Source of the DNA: Rufibacter sediminis
GTDB lineage: Bacteria; Bacteroidota; Bacteroidia; Cytophagales; Hymenobacteraceae
Assembly (NCBI RefSeq): GCF_014269285.1
Contig: NZ_JACOAF010000009.1
Span: 1 to 32,093, forward strand
DNA length: 32,093 bases
Reading direction: 5' to 3'
Positions 1 to 8,132 of the stretch are shown here, piece after piece (within the stretch, counting starts at the first letter, position 1; the number at the start of each line of letters is the position of its first letter). The position numbers and the translations under genes were made by a program. Below the pieces are notes generated by a model that had not been told where the DNA came from, searched no databases, and saw only the letters and a program-made list of their open reading frames with translations.

Positions 1-311
1 TCCTTCCTGCCAAGCCTTGAGGCTGGAGTCGCGGTCTGCCCGCGTTTGTCACTTTTCTCCTGGATGAGAAAAGTAACCAAAAGAATCAGGAAGAAAAGAA
101 ACTCGCTGACGCTCAGACAGTCTTTTCTTCAGTAATTATGACACCTGGTGAAAGCCTTCTGTTTCATAGCTCCTGTAGGCCTCTGCTGCTTGCAACGTTC
201 TTGCGTGCACGTCCCTAGCTCCGGGCTACGCAAGCGGCCCGAAGCTAGGGACGTGCAAAAGCCTGATTACTGCTTGTTCTGTTGCAATACCTGCATCGTC
301 CTGCGGACGGG
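1..311 (+). repeat. Dispersed structured repeat, copy A (5' end outside window)
   Basis: This is one of three copies of a long intergenic element; the others are at 23082-23460 (inverted) and 31920-32093 (cut by the window end). From base 4 to about 200 the sequence is nearly identical to the reverse complement of copy B. In order it holds a short GCCT/AGGC hairpin, a GCGG/CCGC hairpin, the hairpin ACTTTTCTC-ctggat-GAGAAAAGT (about 50-75), CTGA-cgc-TCAG, a long stem-loop (207-256) and a terminal hairpin CGTCC-tgc-GGACG (297-309). No reading frame is conserved between copies, so it is not a protein gene. It may be a structured RNA or a non-autonomous mobile element; neither is proven. Confidence 0.8.
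207..256 (+). other. Long stem-loop of copy A: variable arms, conserved loop
   Basis: Arms at 207-226 and 237-256 pair over 20 positions with one mismatch and close a 10-nt loop, TACGCAAGCG. The equivalent stem-loop in copy B has unrelated outer arms but the same GGGC/GCCC closing pairs and the loop TACGCAGGCG. Pairing kept while sequence changes argues that the hairpin itself is selected or copied as a unit. Confidence 0.85.
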
Positions 312-346
312 AATAAATGTCTGTGGGCTGGCCGATTTCGCTCGCC

Positions 347-370
347 GTTGTTGGTGTTGTCACCAACAAC
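347..370. repeat. Palindrome GTTGTTGGTG-nnnn-CACCAACAAC
   Basis: Perfect 10-bp inverted repeat around ttgt. Further copies are at 23437, 23568, 27530 and 31920, with centre agaa or ttct. It is a REP-like short palindrome. In copies B and C of the large repeat it forms the outer end of the element. Confidence 0.85.
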
Positions 371-397
371 CAAGACTGCGGATCAATTGCTGAAATT

Positions 398-540
398 CCC
401 CTCCTTGGAGGGGTAAGGGTGGGTAGCGCTTTTGGTGCATTTTCTGGAAAACGGGCCTGAAACAGGGTAGTTGGGCCTAAAACAAAATAGCGACAAAAGC
501 TCCCCTCCTAATTTAGGAGGGGCTGGGGGTGGTTAGCTAC
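398..540. repeat. Two C/G-rich palindromic repeats
   Basis: CCCCTCC-tt-GGAGGGG (398-413) and CCCCTCCTAATTTAGGAGGGG (502-522) are each followed by a G-rich tail (ggtaagggtgggtag, ggctgggggtggttag). The same type occurs at 10852, 16338, 16466 and 23525. Between them, near 430-465, lies a degenerate copy of the TGTTTTC/GAAAACA hairpin family. No gene is seen. Confidence 0.7.
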
Positions 541-545
541 TACAA

Positions 546-583
546 AAAAAACGCCGCGACTTCCTCAGAAGTGGCGGCGTTTT
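546..583 (-). terminator. Intrinsic terminator of the lipoprotein gene
   Basis: On the minus strand, about 40 nt past the lipoprotein stop, CGCCGCCACTT-ctgag-AAGTCGCGGCG (one mismatch) is followed by a run of eight T. This fits the end of the 2183-624 gene group. Confidence 0.75.
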
Positions 584-623
584 GGGACTTATTTCTAAAA
601 AACAGCCTTGAAAGGCTTTGCTT

Positions 624-953
624 TTATTGACCGGTGGTGGTGCCTACCGTGGGGGGCATGGGTGGGCGCCGGATGGTGTCGGGCGCTACCGGTTGCCGGC
701 CGGGCAGGATTTTCTGGCTGCGCACCGCGGGGGTGTTGGTTCCGGGGGCATTGGGGTTGCTGTCCTCGATGTTCTTCTTCTGGTTCACCTGGCTGGACTG
801 CTCGTTCATGTCGCGCACGGTGGGCGTGGCCCGGTAGGTGCGCTGCGGCTCGGGCGTCTCCAGCGCCGGACTGTCTCTGGACGACGTGCAGGCCGTGGCC
901 CAGAAGCCTACGGTGCACAAGATCACGCCAGACGTTTTACGCCCCTTTTTCAT
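624..953 (-). CDS. Small Pro/Thr-rich lipoprotein, function unknown
   Basis: Predicted protein of 109 aa. I chose the start MKKGRKTSG because it gives a classic lipoprotein signal: basic N-terminus, short hydrophobic stretch and a lipobox ending WATAC, with Cys near residue 22. An in-frame Met eight codons upstream (977) would spoil this. The mature part is hydrophilic and disordered-looking, with PQRTYRATPTV, repeated N/Q, and a proline-rich tail (RRPPMPP). No domain is recognised. It lies 35 nt downstream of the 101-aa gene on the same strand and is followed by a terminator, so it is probably the last gene of a small operon. It is presumably anchored in a membrane facing the periplasm. Confidence 0.7.
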   Translation of the reverse strand: MKKGRKTSGVILCTVGFWATACTSSRDSPALETPEPQRTYRATPTVRDMNEQSSQVNQKKNIEDSNPNAPGTNTPAVRSQKILPGRQPVAPDTIRRPPMPPTVGTTTGQ

Positions 954-988
954 AAAATCCCTCCAAAACGTCTGCATGGCCCTTGTGT

Positions 989-1294
989 TTACCGAGCGTT
1001 GCTCTGACTCAAATCTTCATCTTCCAGTTCCTGCACCGCTTTGTAACCCACGGGCGTCAGGCGCAGACCGGCGGGGTCTGGCGTGGCGTAGCCCTGGTTA
1101 CGCAAGTGTTCTTCGGCCCGCTTCTGCACATCCTGGTAGTGGAGTTTTTCATCTTCCTGGTGCAGGAACGGGTAGATATCCGTCCATCCTAAAACTTCCT
1201 CGGCCTGGGTGCCTTTCGCTTTAAAGGCTTTCAAAATAAGGTAGCCGGTGTTCTCGATATTCTCGCTATTGGAGCTAAGGTTCTCTAAATCCAT
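989..1294 (-). CDS. Conserved-looking 101-aa hypothetical protein
   Basis: The start MDLENLSSN is preferred; the same frame opens further upstream inside the 3' end of the DUF3050 gene, but that extension is rich in Cys/Arg/Pro and looks like shadow sequence. The protein is soluble and acidic. A central helical part (residues about 45-68, HYQDVQKRAEEHLRNQG) is followed by LRLTPVGYKAVQEL, which looks like the wing and last helix of a small winged-helix fold; this is only a visual impression. It lies 64 nt after the DUF3050 gene and 35 nt before the lipoprotein gene on the same strand, so co-transcription is likely. I cannot assign a function. Confidence 0.65.
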   Translation of the reverse strand: MDLENLSSNSENIENTGYLILKAFKAKGTQAEEVLGWTDIYPFLHQEDEKLHYQDVQKRAEEHLRNQGYATPDPAGLRLTPVGYKAVQELEDEDLSQSNAR

Positions 1295-1358
1295 AGTTGT
1301 GCGTGTTAAGGTCTGTGTTTTACAGTACGACAACCCGCGCGCAAAGGATTTGAAGGTC

Positions 1359-2183
1359 TTAGAAACGTTGGATGCTGGCCAGAATTCCGTCCCACAGGTG
1401 CAGGCGCATCTTCTGGCAGGCCACGGCTTCGTCACGGCACTCTTCCCACTTGTGCTTGTCATCGCCGCAGAGTTCGGCTACCATGCGCATGGCCAGCGGT
1501 GAGTGCACCTCGTCATCTAACTGGATGTGGCGGTCCATGTAGTACTGGAAGGTGTCCAGGGTGCCGGGGTAACGGCGGTTCAGGTCCCCGATGAGGCACC
1601 GGAACATGTCTGGGATCACGTCTTCGCGCCCGAAGGTGAAGGCGGCGGCAATGCGGTGCGGCTGCCCGCTCTGGATGATCTGGAAGGTATGGTTCACAAA
1701 GGCCTGGGTATGGCCCGGCACCGGCAGGTTCTCCAGCTGGCTGAACACCGATTTGCCCTGGTGCAGCCCGGCCATGAACTCATGGATGAGCCGCGTGTCT
1801 GCGCCGCATTCTTCCATGGCCCGCACGTACAGCTCAAAGTGGCTGATGGGGTTGCCCTCGGGGTCTACGTCGGTTTCTTCTTCCAGCACAATCTCGTTGA
1901 TGAGGCGGCGGTTAGAAGGGGTTCCGTGCGGCGTCCAGGGAACGTCTACGCAGGTGAGGTGCCGCTGCAGGCTTTTGAGCAAGCTCATGAAGTCCCAGAC
2001 GGCAAAGATGTGGTGCTCCATGAACGTGCGCAGATCGGCCAGGTCATAGATAGATTCGTAGAGCGGGTGTTGCATCAGAGCTTCGCGATGGGGGCGCAAC
2101 TCCTGCTGGAGCCAATTTATCTTTTCCTGGTAAATGGGCAGAAGCGATGCTGAAGATCCGGTATTTTCCAGAATTACAGGCAT
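1359..2183 (-). CDS. DUF3050 family protein, heme-oxygenase-like fold
   Basis: Predicted 274 aa, in the usual size range for DUF3050. Recognised by the N-terminal segment HPLYESIYDLADLRTFMEHH (39-58), followed by FAVWDFMSLLKSLQ (60-73) and the helical HFELYVRAMEECG (115-127). The pattern is that of an all-helical heme-oxygenase-like protein. Candidate metal ligands are visible in an order resembling the heme-oxygenase-like diiron oxidases: Glu101-103, His115, Glu187 in FGREDVIPDMF, then His219, Asp223 and His227 in RHIQLDDEVHSP. That these bind iron is inference. First gene of a likely three-gene minus-strand group. The start Met is the first in frame; no clear promoter box is seen upstream. 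Confidence 0.85.
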   Translation of the reverse strand: MPVILENTGSSASLLPIYQEKINWLQQELRPHREALMQHPLYESIYDLADLRTFMEHHIFAVWDFMSLLKSLQRHLTCVDVPWTPHGTPSNRRLINEIVLEEETDVDPEGNPISHFELYVRAMEECGADTRLIHEFMAGLHQGKSVFSQLENLPVPGHTQAFVNHTFQIIQSGQPHRIAAAFTFGREDVIPDMFRCLIGDLNRRYPGTLDTFQYYMDRHIQLDDEVHSPLAMRMVAELCGDDKHKWEECRDEAVACQKMRLHLWDGILASIQRF

Positions 2184-2620
2184 GAGAATAGGTATATAGT
2201 AAGATATAGATATATTTTCGGCAGCGAAATTTCCTGTGCAGCCCCAAACATCCCCTCTCCGCAGTCACGCACAGTTCTGGCTAGGTAAAGATAGGCTTGG
2301 AACAAGCAGATACGCAAAAAACAGACGTTCGTTTTACTATTATTTCATCTAAATTAATCCCAAAACGCCGCTCGCCTTTTAGTGCTCTGGAGGGCAGGAA
2401 ACCGGCTTTCTGGAGGCGGAAAATCTGAGTGGGTTAAGGAGGAATACCAAGAGAGAAACCCCGCAGCAAACCGGCAGCGCTCATATTAATAACATAGGGT
2501 TCATCTGCCTCAGGAACTTAACCGGGCGGCAAAGCTGTTCTTCCTTACAAGCAAATACCCGTAAGTGGTTGGGCAAAAGGACTTTTTCAGAAAAAAGATA
2601 GAAAAGCCTAAGAAAAACCC
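2184..2620. other. Intergenic region, divergent genes, no gene seen
   Basis: AT-rich spacer between the divergent DUF3050 and typA genes. It should contain promoters in both directions; only the typA -7 box at its right edge is convincing. Small open frames here have no codon or domain support. Confidence 0.5.
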
Positions 2621-2628
2621 TACCTTTG
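2621..2628 (+). promoter_or_regulatory. Bacteroidota -7 box upstream of typA
   Basis: TACCTTTG matches the Bacteroidota -7 consensus TAnnTTTG exactly and ends 21 nt before the typA ATG. No good TTG -33 element is visible at the usual distance, so this is a half match. Confidence 0.5.
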
Positions 2629-2649
2629 CGGGCTGAAAACAACCTCTGA

Positions 2650-4449
2650 ATGCAAAGTATCCGCAACATCGCGATTATTGCCCACGTGGACCACGGTAAG
2701 ACCACGCTGGTAGACAAGATCATCCACGCCTCAAAGATTTTTGACGCACACCAACAGTTCGACGACCTGATCCTGGACAACAATGACCTGGAGCGGGAGC
2801 GCGGCATCACCATCGTTTCCAAAAACGTATCGGTTCGTTACAAAGATGTGAAAATCAACATCATTGATACGCCTGGTCACGCTGACTTTGGAGGTGAGGT
2901 AGAACGCGTATTGAAAATGGCCGACGGTGTTCTTCTGCTGGTAGATGCCTTTGAAGGCCCTATGCCACAGACCCGCTTCGTGCTGGGCAAAGCCGTACAG
3001 TTAGGCCTGAAGCCAATTGTAGTGGTAAACAAAGTAGACAAAGAGAACTGCCGTCCGGACGAAGTACACGAAATGGTATTCGACCTGATGTTCAACCTGG
3101 ATGCCACCGAAGATCAGTTAGACTTCGTGACCATCTACGGCTCCAGCAAAAACGGCTGGATGAGCACCGACTGGCAGAAACCAACCGATAACATCACGCC
3201 TCTTCTGGATGCGATCTTAGAAGTAATTCCTCCGGCCCCTTCAGAAGAGGGAACCCCGCAGATGCAGATTACCTCTTTGGACTATTCTTCTTTCGTGGGT
3301 CGTATTGCCATTGGTCGCGTGAAACGCGGTACATTGAGAGAAGGCGCCAACATGAGTCTTTGCAAGCGCGATGGCTCTATCAAGAAAGTAAAAATCAAAG
3401 AACTTCAGGTGTTTGAAGGTTTAGGTCGCGTGAAAGTAGAATCTGTTTCTGCTGGCGAGATCTGTGCCGTAACCGGTATTGAAGGTTTTGAAATTGGCGA
3501 TACCCTTGCTGACTTTGAAAACCCTGAGCCATTGGAGCGCATCTCTATTGATGAGCCTACCATGAACATGTTGTTCACCATCAACAACTCTCCTTTCTTC
3601 GGAAAAGAAGGTAAATTTGTAACATCGCGCCACTTACGTGACCGTCTGTACAAAGAGATGGAGAAAAACCTGGCGCTGCGGGTAGACGAGACGGACAAAG
3701 AAGACACCTTCCTGGTGTACGGACGTGGTATTCTTCACTTGTCTGTATTGATTGAAACCATGCGTCGTGAAGGCTACGAATTGCAGGTAGGTCAGCCACA
3801 GGTAATTTTCAAAGAAGAGAATGGCCAGAAAATGGAGCCAATGGAGCACTTAGTAGTAGACGTTCCTGAGGAATCTGCTGGTAAAGTGATTGAATTGGTG
3901 ACCCAGCGGAAAGGTGACTTGACTATCATGGAGCCGAAAGGCGACTTGCAGCACTTGGAGTTCAACATTCCTGCGCGCGGTTTGATTGGTCTACGTAACA
4001 ACGTATTGACCGCTACTGCCGGTGAAGCCATCATGAACCACCGTTTTGTGGCGTATGAGCCCTTCAAAGGCGCTATCCCAGGCCGTATCAACGGTTCCTT
4101 GATCGCGATGGAGAATGGTCCTGGTACTGCTTACTCTATTGACAAACTGCAAGACAGAGGTGTGTTCTTTGTGGAGCCGGGCGAAGATGTGTACATGGGC
4201 ATGGTAATTGGTGAGCACTCTCGTCAGAATGACCTGACCGTGAACATCCAGAAAGGAAAGCAGCTGACCAACATGCGTGCCTCTGGTTCTGACAACAACG
4301 TGAAGATTGTTCCTAAGAAACAATTCTCTTTGGAAGAAGCCATGGAGTACATCCAGAAAGATGAGCTGCTGGAGATCACGCCTAAGAGCATCAGAATGCG
4401 GAAAATCTACTTAGATGAGAACGAGCGCAAGCGCTTCGGGAACAACTAA
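2650..4449 (+). CDS. typA: Ribosome-associated translational GTPase TypA/BipA
   Basis: Predicted 599 aa, the usual TypA length. The G domain shows AHVDHGKT (11-18, P-loop), RGITI (51-55, switch I), DTPGH (73-77, switch II) and NKVD (127-130, base recognition). The EF-G-like beta-barrel and alpha-beta domains follow, then the TypA-specific C-terminal domain (about 480-599, with [12 protein letters not shown]). LepA and EF-G have different C-termini, so TypA is secure. The family binds the 70S ribosome and supports assembly and stress or cold growth; that is family knowledge. It is a single-gene unit between a -7 box and a strong terminator. Codon use is more AT-rich than in neighbours, as expected for a highly expressed gene. 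Confidence 0.97.
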   Translation: MQSIRNIAIIAHVDHGKTTLVDKIIHASKIFDAHQQFDDLILDNNDLERERGITIVSKNVSVRYKDVKINIIDTPGHADFGGEVERVLKMADGVLLLVDAFEGPMPQTRFVLGKAVQLGLKPIVVVNKVDKENCRPDEVHEMVFDLMFNLDATEDQLDFVTIYGSSKNGWMSTDWQKPTDNITPLLDAILEVIPPAPSEEGTPQMQITSLDYSSFVGRIAIGRVKRGTLREGANMSLCKRDGSIKKVKIKELQVFEGLGRVKVESVSAGEICAVTGIEGFEIGDTLADFENPEPLERISIDEPTMNMLFTINNSPFFGKEGKFVTSRHLRDRLYKEMEKNLALRVDETDKEDTFLVYGRGILHLSVLIETMRREGYELQVGQPQVIFKEENGQKMEPMEHLVVDVPEESAGKVIELVTQRKGDLTIMEPKGDLQHLEFNIPARGLIGLRNNVLTATAGEAIMNHRFVAYEPFKGAIPGRINGSLIAMENGPGTAYSIDKLQDRGVFFVEPGEDVYMGMVIGEHSRQNDLTVNIQKGKQLTNMRASGSDNNVKIVPKKQFSLEEAMEYIQKDELLEITPKSIRMRKIYLDENERKRFGNN

Positions 4450-4469
4450 GATAATTCTCTGACTCAATA

Positions 4470-4504
4470 ATAAAGGCCTTACTGCAATTGCGGTAAGGCC
4501 TTTA
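4470..4504 (+). terminator. Intrinsic terminator of typA
   Basis: AAAGGCCTTACTGC-aatt-GCGGTAAGGCCTTT begins about 20 nt after the typA stop, with one G-T pair and a short U-rich flank. It is nearly symmetrical, so it could work both ways. Confidence 0.85.
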
Positions 4505-4860
4505 TGTTTTCCTGTTTTTGACTCGTTTTAGGGAAAACAGCCCCAAAACAAAGGCTGGAGTCTCCCTGTACTTCCAGCGTAATCCGTCTTGAATGAACTC
4601 CATTCCCTTGGCCCAGGAAGCCCCAGAAACCAGACGGGGCCGTTCAGGAGTGACGCGGATTTGCTTCATTCAACCCATCTACCTTTGACCATGCCAGATG
4701 TTTCTTTCTGCTGAGGCAGCGGGAAATCTTCTTAGCATGTTCCTGCATCATAGGGGTATACCATTAGTTCTCTGTCATTTAGAGCAGAAATCGTTTCCTG
4801 CGCGATTTTCTAAAACTAGTGACAAAGCAACTTTTCACCTCATCCTATATCCCTACCTGT
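4505..4860. other. Intergenic region before the OmpA-domain gene
   Basis: Near 4513-4550 lies a degenerate copy of the TGTTTTC/GAAAACA hairpin. The rest is unremarkable except for a candidate promoter at 4680. An open frame starting at 4698 overlaps the signal-peptide region of the next gene in another frame and is not supported. Confidence 0.4.
4680..4687 (+). promoter_or_regulatory. Candidate -7 box for the OmpA-domain gene
   Basis: TACCTTTG is a perfect -7 consensus, with TTG 16 nt upstream (slightly short of the usual 17-23). It would give a 5' leader of about 170 nt before the ATG at 4861. Confidence 0.4.
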
Positions 4861-6072
4861 ATGAAGTCTACCCTTTCTTTTCTGGGCGGCGCGTTCCTTT
4901 TGGCGCTGCTCTCTCTGCCGGCTCAGGCCCAGTTCAACCTTGGTGACAAGCTGAAAAGCAAAGTCAATGAGAAGATTGACGCCAAAATCAACAAGACCGC
5001 CGATCAGGTGACCAGCACCAAGAAATCCGTATCTGGTAACAAAGAAAACGGCGAAACCCCTACCGAGGAACCAACTGCCGAGGACGCTTCCTCGCCCGCT
5101 GAGACCAAGGCGAAAGTCTGGACCAAATATGATTTCGTGCCCGGTGATAAAGTGCTGTTCGCCGATAACCTCAAAGGCGAAGAAAACGGCGAATTCCCCT
5201 CGCGCTGGGATTTACAGCAGGGCAATGCGGAAGTCGCTTCCTTCGGCGGAACCGATGTCATTCACCTGGTGAGCAATGGCACCGCCATCAGTCCGCTCAT
5301 GAAAACCGAGAACTGGCTGCCCGAAACGTTTACCGTGGAGATGGACGTCTACTTTGATTCAGACAACCCCAACATGGCCTACGAAATCTACTTTCTGAGC
5401 GAACTGAACAAATACAACGAGGCTACCCACGGCATGTTCTGGGACCCGATCATTATCTCGCCGGAAGGGGTGCGTTTCAAGACCTTCGGTTCCAATGCTG
5501 CTGAGCTAGAGGCCACAGGCACCAAAAACCAGTGGCGGCACGTCTCCATCGCCTTCAACAAGCGCAGCATGAAAGTCTACCTGGACCAGCACCGCCTCAT
5601 CAATATCCCTAACGTCACCGGCAAACCGGTCAACCTGAAGATAAAATCAGACCGGCGGATTGAGGGCAACGCGATGGTCAAAAACGTGTTCATTGCCGAG
5701 GGCGGCAAAAAGCTGTACGACCAGGTGTTGGCCACCGGCAAGATTGTGACCTACGGCGTGAAGTTTGACCCCAGCAAAGCGGTGATCAGGCCGGAGTCGG
5801 TGGGCACGCTGAACGGCATTGTGAAACTGATGCAGGAGCAGCCTGACCTCCACTTCAGCGTAGACGGACACACTGATACGGACGGCGATGACGCTTCTAA
5901 CCTGAAACTGAGCCAGCAACGGGCCGAGGCCGTGAAAACGTACCTAGTGAGCCAGGGCATCGCCGAGAGCCGATTGAAAGCCAAAGGCCAGGGCGAAACC
6001 AAACCGCTGGACAAAGGCACCTCGGCAGAAGCCAAAGCCAACAACCGCCGCGTAGAGTTTGTAAAGATTTAA
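4861..6072 (+). CDS. Exported protein with lectin-like middle and OmpA C-terminal domain
   Basis: Predicted 403 aa. The start MKSTLSFLGG is chosen over an upstream in-frame Met (4819) because it gives a clean signal peptide ending AQA near residue 23. Next come a charged helical stretch (26-50, KLKSKVNEKIDAKINKTA), an acidic Glu/Thr/Pro linker (55-85) and a beta-rich region (about 100-280) with TFTVEMDVYFDSDNPN that resembles a concanavalin/LamG-type sheet. The end (about 300-403) is an OmpA peptidoglycan-binding domain, shown by VDGHTDTDGDD (334-344), LSQQRAEAVKTYL and NNRRVEFVKI. There is no beta-barrel, so it is probably periplasmic or outer-membrane associated and tethered to peptidoglycan. 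It is a single-gene unit ending at a strong shared terminator. The ligand of the middle domain is unknown. Confidence 0.85.
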   Translation: MKSTLSFLGGAFLLALLSLPAQAQFNLGDKLKSKVNEKIDAKINKTADQVTSTKKSVSGNKENGETPTEEPTAEDASSPAETKAKVWTKYDFVPGDKVLFADNLKGEENGEFPSRWDLQQGNAEVASFGGTDVIHLVSNGTAISPLMKTENWLPETFTVEMDVYFDSDNPNMAYEIYFLSELNKYNEATHGMFWDPIIISPEGVRFKTFGSNAAELEATGTKNQWRHVSIAFNKRSMKVYLDQHRLINIPNVTGKPVNLKIKSDRRIEGNAMVKNVFIAEGGKKLYDQVLATGKIVTYGVKFDPSKAVIRPESVGTLNGIVKLMQEQPDLHFSVDGHTDTDGDDASNLKLSQQRAEAVKTYLVSQGIAESRLKAKGQGETKPLDKGTSAEAKANNRRVEFVKI

Positions 6073-6150
6073 TATTACCCGCGCCCACTACTCACAACCA
6101 ACAAGCAAACCGGAGTGCCCCGCGTCACCAGAGGCGGGACACTTACTTCC

Positions 6151-6187
6151 AAACAAAACCCCGCCGGATCTCCGGCGGGGTTTTGTT
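6151..6187. terminator. Bidirectional terminator between convergent genes
   Basis: AAACAAAACCCCGCCGG-atct-CCGGCGGGGTTTTGTTT is a perfect 16-17-bp palindrome with A and T tracts on both sides. It serves the OmpA-domain gene (+) and the oxidoreductase gene (-). Confidence 0.9.
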
Positions 6188-6205
6188 TATACTGAAACGC
6201 GCCGG

Positions 6206-7282
6206 TTAAGCAATAAAGGGAACTGTTCGTTTCTCCTGGCTGCTTTGCATCATGGTTTCCACCACTTTGATCACGTCGCGGGCTTGCTCGGGTTTTACTT
6301 CCAAGGTGCCTTCGCCGGTGATGGCGCGGTAGACATTCTCATAGAAACCCCGGTAGTGGCCGGGTTCACTTTCAACTCTTCCCGTGACATGCAGGCCCTG
6401 GAACTCGGTATTCAGGTGGCCCCAGATGCTTTCAGGCTCCACGCCCCAGGCAGGCTCCAGATGCGGCAAAAGACCGTCGTTCAGGGCTTTCTCCTGCACA
6501 TCCAGGCCGCACTTCAGGAAAGAACCCCGGTTCCCGTGAAGGATGTAGCGGGGGCTCAATTCCCGCACCAGCAAACCCGCCGATAAGGTCACGTTCAGGG
6601 TATCATAAAACAGCGTGGCTTCAAACTTATCTGGCACGGGACTGAGCGGCCGCTGAATCCGGATGTCGGCGGAGATTTCCTGCGGCCTCCCGAACAGCAC
6701 CAGGGCTTGGTCAATCAGATGCGAGCCCAGGTCATAGACAATGCCGGTGCCGGGTGCCGCCTCTTCTTTCCAGGTATTTCCTTTGAGCATAGGCCGGAAC
6801 CGGTCAAAATGGGCTTTGTACTCCACCACCTCGCCCAAGACGCCACTTTCCAGCACTTTCCGCACGGTTTTGAAATCACTGTCCCAGCGGCGGTTCTGGT
6901 ACACGGTGAGGAGCCGCTGCTGCTGTTGAGCCAACTGGATCAACTCATCGGCCTCGGCGGAGGTGGGCGTGAACGGTTTTTCCACCACCACGTGTTTGCC
7001 CGCGTTTAGAGCCTGTTTTGCCAAAGCGTAATGCGAACTGTTGGGCGTGGCCACGATCACCAAATCAATGGCCGGGTCCTGGATGATGTCGTCTGCCTGG
7101 CTGGTGATGATGGCCTGGGGATAGCGGCTCCGGGCAATCTGGATGTTCTCTTCCCGTGACTCCCGTATTCTTACCAGTTCCAGCCCCGGTACCAGGTGGA
7201 TGAACGGCGCGTGGAAAATGCGGCCCGCCATTCCAAAGCCAATGAGTCCTACGCGGATGGTGGTTCGTGCTTCTGTGGTCAT
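6206..7282 (-). CDS. Gfo/Idh/MocA family NAD(P)-dependent oxidoreductase
   Basis: Predicted 358 aa from MTTEARTTIRVGLIGFGMAG. An upstream in-frame Met (7348) would add 22 residues unlike the family, so I start at the Met just before the Rossmann strand. The dinucleotide-binding motif GFGMAGR lies near residue 14, and the family signature EKPFTP with its Lys is near residue 100. The C-terminal part (FDRFRPMLKGNTWKE, YDLGSHLIDQALVLFG) is the typical alpha/beta substrate domain and resembles the YdgJ/YvaA-type inositol or sugar oxidoreductases. The substrate cannot be read from the sequence. The gene stands alone and converges on the OmpA-domain gene. Confidence 0.92.
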   Translation of the reverse strand: MTTEARTTIRVGLIGFGMAGRIFHAPFIHLVPGLELVRIRESREENIQIARSRYPQAIITSQADDIIQDPAIDLVIVATPNSSHYALAKQALNAGKHVVVEKPFTPTSAEADELIQLAQQQQRLLTVYQNRRWDSDFKTVRKVLESGVLGEVVEYKAHFDRFRPMLKGNTWKEEAAPGTGIVYDLGSHLIDQALVLFGRPQEISADIRIQRPLSPVPDKFEATLFYDTLNVTLSAGLLVRELSPRYILHGNRGSFLKCGLDVQEKALNDGLLPHLEPAWGVEPESIWGHLNTEFQGLHVTGRVESEPGHYRGFYENVYRAITGEGTLEVKPEQARDVIKVVETMMQSSQEKRTVPFIA

Positions 7283-7573
7283 ATCTGAGTTTTTTGAGCT
7301 TCTGTGCGGATATAATTCAGGCTGCTCAGCCGCCGCTGGCAACATCACCGGAGAAAGCAGTTCTCCAGGCTACTCCACGAAAAATATTCCCCTCTGGAAA
7401 GAACCAGCAAGGAAATGGCTGGGCGGCGGCAGACGAACATCCTCCGGAATACTTCTATCCCGGTGATCTTTCTTGTTCTGGCAGCACATCTTTGATGATT
7501 TACCAGGAACATTCAAATCAGGAGTTACGTAAATATACTTCGTTAAAAAGGTCAAAGTGTAGAATATAATCTC
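7283..7573. other. Divergent intergenic region, no gene seen
   Basis: Spacer between the divergent oxidoreductase and cold-shock genes. A 61-codon minus-strand frame (7370-7555) has no domain support and I do not call it. No repeat of the families found elsewhere is evident. Confidence 0.4.
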
Positions 7574-7581
7574 TACATTTG
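7574..7581 (+). promoter_or_regulatory. Candidate -7 box for the cold-shock gene
   Basis: TACATTTG matches TAnnTTTG and ends 23 nt before the ATG. No clear TTG is present at -33. This position would give a very short 5' UTR. Confidence 0.45.
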
Positions 7582-7604
7582 TTTATTATTATATTATCAC
7601 ATTA

Positions 7605-7796
7605 ATGAAAAACGGTAAAGTAAAATTCTTCAATGACTCCAAAGGTTTTGGCTTCATTAAAGACGCAGACTCCAATGAGGAGTATTTCGTACACGTGTCT
7701 AACCTAGTGGACGAAATCAGAGAAAATGATGAAGTAACTTTTGAGCTGAAAGAAGGCCGCAAAGGTTTAAACGCTGTAAATGTAAAACTTGCTTAA
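7605..7796 (+). CDS. Cold-shock domain protein (CspA family)
   Basis: Predicted 63 aa, a single cold-shock domain. The start MKNGKVKFFND is standard. RNA-binding motif RNP1 is seen in KGFGFIKD (13-20) and RNP2 in EYFVHVSNL (26-34). The protein binds single-stranded nucleic acid and acts as an RNA chaperone by family knowledge. Codon use is AT-rich compared with its neighbours, as in typA, suggesting high expression. It is monocistronic, with a promoter box just upstream and a strong terminator 23 nt after the stop. Whether it is cold induced cannot be seen. Confidence 0.96.
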   Translation: MKNGKVKFFNDSKGFGFIKDADSNEEYFVHVSNLVDEIRENDEVTFELKEGRKGLNAVNVKLA

Positions 7797-7819
7797 GTTT
7801 TAAGATACATCAGTCCTCC

Positions 7820-7852
7820 AAAAGGGCCTCACCTGACGTGAGGCCCTTTTTT
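7820..7852 (+). terminator. Intrinsic terminator of the cold-shock gene
   Basis: AAAAGGGCCTCAC-ctgac-GTGAGGCCCTTTTTT, a perfect 13-bp stem with a six-T tail. Confidence 0.95.
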
Positions 7853-8132
7853 GTGCCCGTTTTTTCAAAAGTGCTCTAAAACCTATGGTCGGCCCCGCCC
7901 TCCTCTCCCGCGCAGACATCTGTGTTCTCCCAGAGGGGCCATAAGCAGGCCTTTGCGTTCTTTCGATTTTAAGACGAAGTTCTTTTTAGTTTCTTTTCCG
8001 GAAAACAGGCCAGAAACACATCAGAATTGCCCCAAGTTTCAGTAGATTACGGATTGAACGGCGGCGGTCCTAAGCTTTAAATGGATCGGATTGCCTGTTC
8101 TTTCATCCAAGACCTTTTTCCAGTTAGAGTAT
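7853..8132. other. Intergenic region before the deacetylase gene
   Basis: Contains one weak TTTTCCGGAAAACA hairpin (about 7981-8014) of the dispersed family. No promoter box or gene is supported. Confidence 0.35.

Noticed and set aside
148..393. 81-codon Cys-rich open frame in copy A of the large repeat
   Set aside because: The equivalent frame in copy B is stopped after about 16 codons and then diverges through the variable stem, so it is not conserved as protein.
1527..2153. Plus-strand open frame opposite the DUF3050 gene
   Set aside because: Antisense shadow; the minus-strand frame has clear family sequence.
4698..4946. 82-codon open frame before the OmpA-domain gene
   Set aside because: Overlaps the signal peptide of a well-supported gene in another frame and has no family features.
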